DNA from: Eutreptiella sp. 'Long Island Sound 2002'
Taxonomy: Eukaryota > Euglenozoa > Euglenophyceae > Eutreptiales > Eutreptiaceae
Direction of reading: 5' to 3'
Assembly (NCBI GenBank): GCA_964036045.1
Contig: OZ038382.1
Location: forward strand, 116,346,429 to 116,410,428
Length of the DNA: 64,000 nucleotides
Shown: one piece after another, positions 9,901 to 17,399 of the stretch
How positions within the stretch are numbered: position 1 is the stretch's first letter
Layout: each line of letters starts with the position of its first letter
Notes under the pieces: generated by a model
What the model was told of the DNA's origin: nothing
Seen by the model: only the letters and a program-made list of their open reading frames with translations
The model's database searches: none
Program-made: the position numbers and the translations under genes

Positions 9901-11876
9901 GTAGACCCAGGTTTAGCCACCAGGAAACAGGGGCTGCAGTGTAGGGGGTAGTCCCCATCCTTGTACTCCAGGACTAGGCCAGCGTCGATACATTCTTGTA
10001 TCTGTCGCTCAATCTCGTCGGCCTGCTCTTTAGGAGCTGGATAGGGTCTCCTCCGGATCTTGTGACCCACGAACTCGGGTTTCAGCTTGAGGTCCATCTG
10101 TACCAGCTTGTCGCATGAGGCTGGAGGGGGTAGTTCTCCGAACACCTCCAGATAGGTCCTTATCAGCTTTTGTACCCGCGGGTCCAGTACCTTGATCTTG
10201 TCCTCCATATCCTCGTCGGAGTGTAAGTTGCTTGCCCCTTGGATAGAAGTCGGGAGGTGGTCCTCCACCGACTCTTCGCCCGCGGTAGCATCCTTCAGCC
10301 CTTGGTAGGCATACAGAAGGTCTTGCTCAACCATCTCCGGTGGACGATGGCAACATAGGCACGCTTTAGGGGGTTCACATACACATTCCTCCGAGAGGTC
10401 GTCCTCATCTGGGGTCCTCAATTGGGCACCCCATACGCTCTTCATGAGCTTGAGATCTACCTCCCTTTGCCAGGTGGTGATCTTCTGTTCGAGGTCCTCC
10501 TTCAGTTGGGATAGGTCTCCCATCCGTCCTTGCTTCAGTGGCCATGAGCTGCGGGTAGGTTTCGCGTAGCATAGCTTTTTCGCCACCAACTTCCTCTTGG
10601 AATCCACATACTCCCTGAGCCTGGATCGAGGGTCCAGCTCTTCATCCACGGGGTCTTCCACCCTCATGGAGAGTAGGGGTTTTAGTGGGGCGACGTACTC
10701 GGCGTTCTCCACTTCTTCCACCGCAGTCTGCACGAAGAAGGCGTCGTGCTCAGTTTCGTCGTCTGAGTGGATAGAGCTAGGTAGCTCAGATAGTCCACAC
10801 TCAGAGACTCCATCAGGGACAGGTACATGACAGGGAGAGTTGGGGGCGTTGGTGTCAGTCACGACGTACTCATCTCCTCCGGGTGTAGTTTCAACAGCAT
10901 CTTGAGGTCGTAGACGATCCTTCAAGTCACCCAAGGCGAGTCCATCGCTTTCTCGTTGTATAGCCTGGACCAGAGTAGGGTCCAGGTCTTCCCAGGGGAT
11001 GGTGGTAAGACTTCCGTCCACCACGCTGAGCATACTCCCCCATCCGGGCTTCCCAATGGGCGTCTTGCGTCCCAGAGGCACGTAGATGGCCTCATCAGGT
11101 AACCGCACAGAGCTGATAGTCAGCTTGTCAAGGAGGGTTCGCCAGTACTCGTTGCCCCCATGGGCTCCCCAATCGGGGGAACACAGGACCATACGGGAAC
11201 GTTCCAAGGCCACCTTGGTCAGCACCTTCCCCAGTTCACTGAATCTGGGGTTCCCGTAGGCCATCCCGAAAGAGGGCCAGTAAAATTTGTAGCTGCAGTT
11301 CTTCCCCTTGCTGCAGTATAGGTCCAGTACATGCTGCTTGTCGCTGGCGAACAGTTCCACACTTAGGTCTTCTCGAGAGTAACCCAACTCCTTCAGACCT
11401 TGGTCTAGGACTTCCCCCAATAGTTGGTAGTCCTCAGTTTTGGAGGCCGCCATCATGTTCGAGGGCTCCTCCTTCGATAGTCTCAGGTAACTCGAGGTAT
11501 GTTCCGACTGCTCCAGTGGCACAGACTCTCTGCCACTGCCGTGGTCCACGTACAGGAGGTAGGGCGCTTGCAGCGTCAGGGATTGTATCTGAGAGTGCTG
11601 CACGAAGAAGTCAGTACCCAGTACAAAGTCGGAGGCATCAGTGTCCATCACATAGAACCGATGGGCGATAGTCTTGGAGCCCATAGGTACCTCCACTTCG
11701 CAGTCCCCGCAGCTGTGCACCACATGTCCATCCCCCATCCGTATAGCGGCGGTGGTCATGGTGTTCTTCAGGCTCCCACAAGGTAAAATTTTCTTGGCCA
11801 CTATCGATATTGTGGCTCCAGTATCCAGTACCCCCAGGTATTCACGTCCCCCTAGTCGGATACGTACCCAAAACAC
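6978..11876 (-). CDS. pol: Pol polyprotein (protease-RT-RNase H-integrase-chromodomain)
   Basis: 1632 codons from the first Met; the frame is in fact open up to the gag stop at 11907-11909, so pol is probably made only as a gag-pol fusion. Protease: LGVLDTGATISIV, catalytic D at about residue 18. RT: KMDKRSGFWQVDL (motif A, ~residue 700), MPFGVANAPALFQELM, and AHIDDVCLGT (~775), where the usual YxDD Tyr is His. RNase H: LVTDASNVGGGG (~925), STYEQELLAG. Integrase: H-H-C-C zinc domain (~1170-1215), core D in LYVDYTEMP (~1242), NSDEDVR (~1297), and E in NPLCERQIRVLKENVR (~1340). C-terminal chromodomain (~1557-1610): WRFLTLWEGFGVEEATWEPF. No stops or frameshifts. It produces and integrates element cDNA; the chromodomain would bind chromatin marks. 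Confidence 0.96.
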   Translation of the reverse strand: MFWVRIRLGGREYLGVLDTGATISIVAKKILPCGSLKNTMTTAAIRMGDGHVVHSCGDCEVEVPMGSKTIAHRFYVMDTDASDFVLGTDFFVQHSQIQSLTLQAPYLLYVDHGSGRESVPLEQSEHTSSYLRLSKEEPSNMMAASKTEDYQLLGEVLDQGLKELGYSREDLSVELFASDKQHVLDLYCSKGKNCSYKFYWPSFGMAYGNPRFSELGKVLTKVALERSRMVLCSPDWGAHGGNEYWRTLLDKLTISSVRLPDEAIYVPLGRKTPIGKPGWGSMLSVVDGSLTTIPWEDLDPTLVQAIQRESDGLALGDLKDRLRPQDAVETTPGGDEYVVTDTNAPNSPCHVPVPDGVSECGLSELPSSIHSDDETEHDAFFVQTAVEEVENAEYVAPLKPLLSMRVEDPVDEELDPRSRLREYVDSKRKLVAKKLCYAKPTRSSWPLKQGRMGDLSQLKEDLEQKITTWQREVDLKLMKSVWGAQLRTPDEDDLSEECVCEPPKACLCCHRPPEMVEQDLLYAYQGLKDATAGEESVEDHLPTSIQGASNLHSDEDMEDKIKVLDPRVQKLIRTYLEVFGELPPPASCDKLVQMDLKLKPEFVGHKIRRRPYPAPKEQADEIERQIQECIDAGLVLEYKDGDYPLHCSPCFLVAKPGSTAKRLVVDYGELNKKTLNHSGSIPNMESTLEKIASCRYKTKMDKRSGFWQVDLTPNAQELLAFITPQGRVFKWKVMPFGVANAPALFQELMNKILSILRRRPKVQELISRGAQMEAHIDDVCLGTNTQEDHLILLGEFFAVCQENHTRLKLEKCEFMQETMQYLGFDVGYGWWTPAASKAKPLMDAKVRHEDPKKGLHDVRSFIGACNFYRRHIKNFTYTSAVLTDLIKKSTTWRWGPQEQQAFDELKDKVANAKCLGVPRAQRGNILVTDASNVGGGGTLFQWQALEMEEFDSAISQWGTEGLNRDGTLKHSYPDDKWVLVPLGHWNWKWNQARGNYSTYEQELLAGMLVLSSQARLLGSNPVVWLCDQEPVRSFQKGPPPEKAKLRRWWTYLSQLRLTVHHIQGVKNECADYISRNNFDALIGARSEALAKEAFSRMDVHLDLNMTMIRPLDGLQQSEYLQEFGDIYRRLEKRLEPLLVNQDQWKRDKSYLWHEDRIVVPSDRVPALLKWTHESSGHVGADRTLRLFKQWFHTTWTDDQLRKTLLPIVDKCPCRSCKPGDIRDRGLYSTLPIPHCANSVLYVDYTEMPKFGGYDFALVVTCGLTRFTRVFPCTKHITGEETIKILLEEWFCVYGAPKEINSDEDVRVRSDTGWYKRVLRSLNVQVSTGIPYSHTSNPLCERQIRVLKENVRIWCKTERTRDWVRLLPVISLMMNSQESSATGYSPHELFMGRPAWFLHAPYPEDTHSSVGEWVQEQQAKVDKAKAMLQRVRERQWNKKNKHRVPATYQEGDWVLVHHSRLPAWPRSTSDDPYFGPYKILSVDGHRITVRCSPRLGGTLVCAAQHLKRYHDPEDLCGEEWELNDEEIAALDLQGAASPMEVEGELPDMNAEEMAKEGFYLVKSVLRHRYRQGWRFLTLWEGFGVEEATWEPFSAFVLPEGRLNSVLVDYLSQNNLGELLRLAEMLASKNKARD

Positions 11877-11903
11877 CAGGTCTTGGGTGCCACCAGAGCG
11901 TCC

Positions 11904-11909
11904 CCGTCA
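11904..11909 (-). promoter_or_regulatory. Gag stop with readthrough-type context (TGA CGG)
   Basis: On the coding strand gag ends GAG TTC TGA CGG, and the same frame stays open through the whole of pol, with no in-frame Met until 11876. UGA followed by CGG is a described type II readthrough context in some RNA viruses, usually with a 3' stem-loop. A sense-codon replacement or a sequencing error could also place a stop here. Confidence 0.6.
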
Positions 11910-14408
11910 GAACTCCGCGGGACAGGTCACCTCGAACCCCTTGTTCCGCAATTTGCGGGCCATCCTCATGAAACGGCTTCTCTTCTTGGCGTTGCCGTCG
12001 TCACCACCTTCATGCTCACGCTTGGCTCCTTGTTCTTGCTGGGCCTGCGTCTGTGAGCGTGTGGTAGGTCCAGACTGCCCTCCAGAGGGCTCAGAGTTCC
12101 CCCCTGGATTAGGGTTGGGGTTACCTCCGTTCTTGTCCTTGTTCTTGTTGTCGTTCTGGCGATTAGCGCCTCCTCCTCGTCCGCCTTGACCCTTGTCTTG
12201 ACCACCTTGACCACGTCCTTTCGACTTGCCCTTGCCGGAGTCGTTGCCTTTGGCCTTGCCTCCACCTTTGCCTGAGCTTTTGCCAGGATCTTCCCCCTTA
12301 AGCTTCGCCGATAGGCGTTGCTTATGGTAGCACTCGTCCTCATAGTGCTTCCGCTTACCGCAGAATGCACACGTGATGGTGCAGCGGTAATGATCCGGCA
12401 TCTTCACCTTGGCGCCGGTGATCTTTTCCTGCTGCTTCCCCTGGACAACAAAGCAGTCTCGCTGCTCGCAGTCGGAGGCATGCTGCAGGTGGCCCTGTTC
12501 ATCTCTGGCATCACACCAGAATAGCTCCTTCACGTTCTCCATTAGGCGGGCGTGGGCGTGTTTGGGGGTAGTCCCCTGCCCAGGTCGGGACCCTTGGTAC
12601 CCTTTGCCTCCAGAACCTCCACCACCAGGACGGTAGTGGTTCAGGTGTTGGTCGCTCTCCTTCTCCAGCGCCATCTCCAGGAGCAGCACGCATAGATCCT
12701 CGTAGCGGAGGGATCTAGCCTTGCGCTCAGCCGTCAGACGGCACTCGTCCCATAGCTCACGGGGGAGCTTGGAGCACAACCAAAACAGCAGGTCGTCGCT
12801 GCTGTAGGAACCGGGCGTCAGTCGCCCAGCCCAGTGGTCCAGGTCCGCCAACAACTCGGAGACCCTGCCGGGTTTGGGGTTGTTCGGCAGCACGGGCAGG
12901 TTCTGGATCTCGGCCCTGATGGAGAGGTCGGTCTCGTAGGTTGGGTACTGCCTCTCCAGGGCAACCAACACGTCGGCAAAGGTGGCGGAGTTGGTGACGA
13001 TCTGCCTGACCTGCTTCTCCAGGTACTTCGTCTTGCAGCACTGCAGGAGCAGGTCGCACTTCACTCGCCCACTCGCGTGGGTTTGGCCGGTCAGTCGTAG
13101 GAACCGGCCAAAGTTCTCAGCGAACTCGCTGAGGTCCTTGCCTGTGAATTCAGGCAGGTTCACCACTATCTTGGAGGTGGCAATAGCCTTCGCCTCCTGA
13201 GCTCGGCGTCCTTCAGGGCGTCGGGTCTTCTTCTTCTTCTTCTTCTTCTTCTTACCCTTGGAGTCCTCGGGGTCCTCAGGGTCTTCGTCATCCGATGGCG
13301 AAGAAGAAGTCATCGAAGGCGGCCCATCATCGGAGGGGTCTCCGCCTAGATCACTGGAGCCATAAGGCTCCACGTCCACCATAGCCCTTAGGGCTGTCAG
13401 CCCCAGCTGGTCCAGCTCGGCCCTCGTCGAGTTCGTCACGTGACTGTAGGGCGGCTGGGCTGTCCTCGGGACGAATGGGCTTCTTGGTACTGCTGCAGGA
13501 GTCGGCATCGGTCGGCTCCTCAGGCTCCCCAGGGTATTCGTCAACCCTGCCGCCAGGTGGTTAGCCTGTACTCGGTGGGGTGACATTCCCACTGTCGTAG
13601 GTGACGCATGGGACGGGATCATCAGGGGCTGCAGTTTCTCCCTGATCTCTTGCGTGAGGTCGCCCACGATTTTCGAAGTGGCTCCTCGGAGCACCTCATT
13701 GATCTCCGACCGCGTCAGGGACCTGTTGGAGGATCTTCCCGATCCTCTACTCCTGCCTCCCAGAGACTCTGGTCCTCTCCTCAACCCACTCAGGGGTGCA
13801 TACCCAGGTGCACACCCAGGAGCATACCCAGGAACTTCCATGTAGGTTCCAGTGGCGTAGAGTGGATGGGGATGGTCAGCCGCATACCAACGCGGCGCAG
13901 AGCTGGAAGCCACCGGCTCACTGGCAGTAGTTGCCTCAAGGAGCGCAGTGGTAGGTGGGCCCATGCCATAGGCGGGGTAGTGAGGCATGCCAGTAAAGCC
14001 TGTGCCCTCAGCCATAGGCTGGTTGGTTGTGGAAGTGGATGTAGCGGCGGCTGGGTGTGTGGTGGTTATGGGAGAGGGTGATGCTTGGAGGCCAGAAGCG
14101 CTTGGTGCGCCTTCGAAGGTAGGGATATCCGTCGGGTCTTGCCCTTGCTCCTCTCCTTCGTCTGCTCCTTCTCCAGCATCCTTCTCGCTCTCGTTTCCTC
14201 TCTTCCTCTTCACAGGCTGAGGCTGAGAGACCATTTCCTTCACCGACAGGGCCCCAAAGGCCGTCTGGAGGCCATCCAAGGAGTCCTCCGCCGTATCCAT
14301 TGGCCCATGTAAGGGCTCCACCGAAGGTACAGCGTCAGGCGCCGGCCTTGCCGGTGTCTCTGGCGCTGGCGCTGGGTTCACCTCGGCGTCCACTCTTCCT
14401 GGATCCAT
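11907..14408 (-). CDS. gag: Gag polyprotein
   Basis: 833 aa starting at an ATG about 90 bp inside the 5' LTR. Residues 1-380 are Pro/Ser/Gly-rich and probably disordered. A run of about ten lysines (~385-394) is encoded by a GAA/CTT-type microsatellite. A capsid-like helical domain (~410-600) begins VVNLPEFTGKDLSEFAENFG. A canonical CCHC zinc knuckle CAFCGKRKHYEDEC lies at ~680-693, followed by a Gly/Lys-rich then basic tail. Forms the cytoplasmic particle and binds the RNA genome. In frame with pol across one stop. Family assignment rests on knuckle, position and capsid-like region. Confidence 0.93.
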   Translation of the reverse strand: MDPGRVDAEVNPAPAPETPARPAPDAVPSVEPLHGPMDTAEDSLDGLQTAFGALSVKEMVSQPQPVKRKRGNESEKDAGEGADEGEEQGQDPTDIPTFEGAPSASGLQASPSPITTTHPAAATSTSTTNQPMAEGTGFTGMPHYPAYGMGPPTTALLEATTASEPVASSSAPRWYAADHPHPLYATGTYMEVPGYAPGCAPGYAPLSGLRRGPESLGGRSRGSGRSSNRSLTRSEINEVLRGATSKIVGDLTQEIREKLQPLMIPSHASPTTVGMSPHRVQANHLAAGLTNTLGSLRSRPMPTPAAVPRSPFVPRTAQPPYSHVTNSTRAELDQLGLTALRAMVDVEPYGSSDLGGDPSDDGPPSMTSSSPSDDEDPEDPEDSKGKKKKKKKKKTRRPEGRRAQEAKAIATSKIVVNLPEFTGKDLSEFAENFGRFLRLTGQTHASGRVKCDLLLQCCKTKYLEKQVRQIVTNSATFADVLVALERQYPTYETDLSIRAEIQNLPVLPNNPKPGRVSELLADLDHWAGRLTPGSYSSDDLLFWLCSKLPRELWDECRLTAERKARSLRYEDLCVLLLEMALEKESDQHLNHYRPGGGGSGGKGYQGSRPGQGTTPKHAHARLMENVKELFWCDARDEQGHLQHASDCEQRDCFVVQGKQQEKITGAKVKMPDHYRCTITCAFCGKRKHYEDECYHKQRLSAKLKGEDPGKSSGKGGGKAKGNDSGKGKSKGRGQGGQDKGQGGRGGGANRQNDNKNKDKNGGNPNPNPGGNSEPSGGQSGPTTRSQTQAQQEQGAKREHEGGDDGNAKKRSRFMRMARKLRNKGFEVTCPAEF

Positions 14409-14493
14409 CTTAATCCACCCTTCTGCTTATGTTTGCCTGCTACGAGCACTGGTTGTACGGCGCGGGGTCGCTGCCGGTGCACAGAGACAGGCT

Positions 14494-14507
14494 GCCTCTT
14501 GCTACCA
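14494..14507 (-). promoter_or_regulatory. Candidate primer-binding site
   Basis: TGGTAGCAAGAGGC on the minus strand begins at the LTR edge and starts with TGG, complementary to a tRNA CCA end. It resembles but does not equal the initiator-Met type PBS (TGGTATCAGAGC). The priming tRNA cannot be named without the host tRNA set. Confidence 0.6.
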
Positions 14508-15323
14508 GAAAAGTTCATAGTGTTTTCAGCACTGTGTTTTTGCTTCTCCTGCTGCTTGTTGTTGCTGTAGGGTGTCCTGCTGCTGGTTTTGGATGATGAA
14601 AAGCTTTTGTTTGTTGAAATACAGTAAAGCCAACTCAATCCAGGATAGCCCAAGCCAATAGTATGCAAGGAGAAGGTAATTCAGGATCAAAGCATGAAGG
14701 GCTGCTGTGTAAACAGTGAAAGATGATTAGATATTCACAGAAACTGCAACTCAGGATACAAATGAATGCATATTCACAGAGATAGCTGAAATGTTTTGGG
14801 AAAAGAGTTAGAAAACTGCCTCAGGATCACTCTCTCTCCATAGTGCCATCTTAGGAGATGTGCACTCTTTGTTTTGGCTCCCATATGTGCTGAGGTGGCA
14901 TGGTATGTGGCGATGAGGTCACTGCCATGTCACATGGGATCTTCCTACTTAGTTGGGATCTTCCTACTTAGTTAGGCTGACCAGGAATTGAACCCAGGAC
15001 CTCTCAAAAAGAGGTGCCTAACCCCCTATGGTGCATACCACTAGGGCAGATAAGTATTCATGGAAAAACATAGATAAATTCATAGGCTCTACCTTAGGTA
15101 TGTCAGTGCTCAGTCAACTCAGGAAAAGATGTTTTACTTCTGATTGAAAGGGGATTAAGGGGTCCACTCCATATCCTGATTGGGTGTTTGGTTCCATAGG
15201 TCAAAATGTGTTCTCACCACTTTTGGCTGGACCAATACTAAGATAAAAATGCATGGATGCTCAGTGCATCTCTAATACAACTAGAGTATGTCCCAAAGCA
15301 ATGGAAAAGCACTTTTTCTTACC
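14507..15323 (-). repeat. 5' LTR of the chromovirus
   Basis: Direct partner of 3885-4701. Its inner edge is followed on the minus strand by TGGTAGCAAGAGGC, a plausible primer-binding site, then about 90 bp of leader before the gag ATG at 14408. Confidence 0.92.
14984..15043 (-). promoter_or_regulatory. tRNA-like A-box/B-box pair inside the 5' LTR
   Basis: Second LTR copy of the pair at 4362-4421, at the same offset of 10,622. Here it lies upstream of gag, where it could influence transcription, though that is only inference. Confidence 0.5.
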
Positions 15324-15328
15324 ATATG
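15324..15328. repeat. Target-site duplication, right copy (ATATG)
   Basis: Matches 3880-3884; see the left copy. Confidence 0.75.
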
Positions 15329-17399
15329 TTCATGCCAATATCGCCGATATATGCACTTTTTCCCATAAATAGTGTGCTTCAAGGATTGAGGTGTCCAAAA
15401 TGTTTACATTATTCTTTGAACCTCAACTCTTGTTGCAGAAGCGATGCAAAGCTTCGGTTTGCATCCATGCAAAAGCCCGAGGCTCCTTTGTCTTGTGATA
15501 CGGAGGTACAACTTTTCGGGGGACCACTTTTAGGTGAATTTTGGCCGTTTTGTCCAGAATGGCCACAAACCCCTTCTCCCCCTGATTTCGCCCCCGAGGT
15601 TGCGTGCGCCACTTGACCAAGGGTAAGGGCAGTTCCGAGAGGGCACATAAACTCGCATCCAATCGGGTGTTTCCCCATGTGGCCTCTCCTCTTGAAGGGA
15701 GAGTTGTGAGTCACCCAATTTGGGGTATGTTGCCATTCTGCCCCACTTGTGTGTCATTTTCCCTCCAATGGGGAAAATAGCTAGAGGCAACCATGAGGGT
15801 TGGCAAGCGGCATATATCGGCAGTTAAGTCCCATATGTTCATAGCATCTTTGGTTGAAAGGATCCTCGCCGTGGCCATGGAGATATGGAATCATGAGTGC
15901 GGGCCATTTTGGCCAATTTTTGCTGTTTTTGCCATTGTATGCCATATTGGAACTACCATCTCTCCATGGGGCACCGGATCTAGCCAGCAGGAAAGTGCGA
16001 ATATGGTAGCATATGACCAAGGGTTGAACGCCATTGAGTTTCGTATTTGCTCCTCTGGCTCATCTGGAGTTATTCAACTTTTAGTGCGATCCATGATCTC
16101 CCCCTTTGCACCGCATGCTGCTTTCTGCCCCATCCGCGTGTTCATCCCCTTGATGAACAGCAAGCAGCCAGTGTGACAGCAAGCCATAACCCAGGGCATG
16201 GAACCAAGGGGGATATCAGTGGTTGTGAATCAAGGCTTGGCGCGTCAATATCGCCAAGGTTTCCTACCCTGGACGGTAGACCGAGACAACCGATTTTGCC
16301 ATTTTGGCAATTGTGGACCCAATTTGGATTGTCACCACGCCGGGTGGCATTGAGATCTTTGAGAGCCAAGTGCATCAGAGTCTCTGTTGGACTCACGCCG
16401 GATCGCGTATGGAATGGCAGATCGGATCTCCAAGCCGGCGTGGAGATATACTGTTGGGGGCACCCCCGATTTTGGGTCATTTTGAGCAGCCAAAATGACC
16501 CCCTTTGGGACCCCAATTTCAGCCCCCCGTGTGGTCAATTGGCGGCCCCATATCTCTATGTTCATGAGAAGTCTGGACCAAATTGCAAGTTGTGCACCCA
16601 GATAGAGGTTGTAGGTCATGCCTCCTATCCTGTGAGCCATTGGCCCTGCCCTGGCCTGGCGAATCACCCGTGGGGATGACGCCAATTGTGGTGATTTTGG
16701 CATCATGACCCCAGTTGATGAACCCCTTATGCCCTGATGCCGGAACCTCAGAGGGAACCAGGTTGGGTGAGGGCTCCAGTTGGTACGCGAGGGGCATAGG
16801 GTCAGTTGCCTCATCCCTACCTCTGGCGGGTCCGGACGAGGGGTCAATTTTGGAGTTTTCGGAGCTAATATCAGCTTGGGCTGAAACAGCCCATTTTCAG
16901 CTACCAGGTCCCAGGCGGGGCCTTATCTCTGGCTCAGAAGGGAGTTGGGACGTGCCATCAAGGGAGCATAGGGAGCGACTGTCAGTTGGCCTTGGTGCTC
17001 CTTGGTTCCCAGGAACTCGCCTGTGGCTGGGCGGGACACCCTCCCCTATTGGCAGGGTTTCAGAGTCCGGACTGGGCAGGGCATGGGTTGTGTTTGAGCC
17101 CCCGCCCCTGCCAGCCACTGGGAGTATCGGACCTGGGATTGGGGTATGAGTTGGGACTGAGTGTCTATTGCCCTGTGATGCCCTTACTCCAGTCCAGTCT
17201 TAACCCCATTTGTACATATCCTGATGTGTTTCTGTACATACTTTTGTTCCCTTGTTTCAGAGTGGCAAGGATCCTGAAACGCTTTGTCACATGACACGAG
17301 CATGAGGATGCCCTTGTGAGCGCAGTGCTTTGCCTGCCTGCTTGCTTGTGCTTGTCCGCCGCAGCGTCCCGTGGCTAGGCCCCCCATGGGAACGCGTCA
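15329..17399. other. Spacer without recognisable genes
   Basis: Balanced-GC DNA with only short ORFs. It repeats small motifs such as CCATATGTTCAT (15322 and 15830) and CCATATCTCTATGTTCATG (near 16549), suggesting old repeat debris. A perfect short hairpin is at 16474-16501. GC climbs abruptly at about 17.4 kb where the tandem array begins. Confidence 0.5.
16474..16501. repeat. Perfect 11-bp inverted repeat, 6-nt loop
   Basis: GGGTCATTTTG, loop AGCAGC, CAAAATGACCC. No associated gene. It could be a remnant of a small palindromic element or chance. Confidence 0.6.

Larger units (their letters stand above)
3885..15323 (-). mobile_element. Near-intact Ty3/Gypsy chromovirus, ~11.4 kb
   Basis: Two direct repeats (3885-4701 and 14507-15323) align at a constant offset of 10,622 with only about five mismatches seen by eye. 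ATATG flanks the element on both sides (3880-3884 and 15324-15328). In minus-strand order: 5' LTR, a TGG-type primer-binding site, gag, pol, about 2.3 kb of non-coding DNA, a polypurine tract, 3' LTR. Domain order protease-RT-RNase H-integrase-chromodomain defines a Ty3/Gypsy chromovirus. LTR termini read (A/G)GTAAG...TTTCT on the coding strand rather than canonical TG...CA. The open gag and pol and matching LTRs imply a recent insertion that could still be active; activity itself is not shown. Confidence 0.93.
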
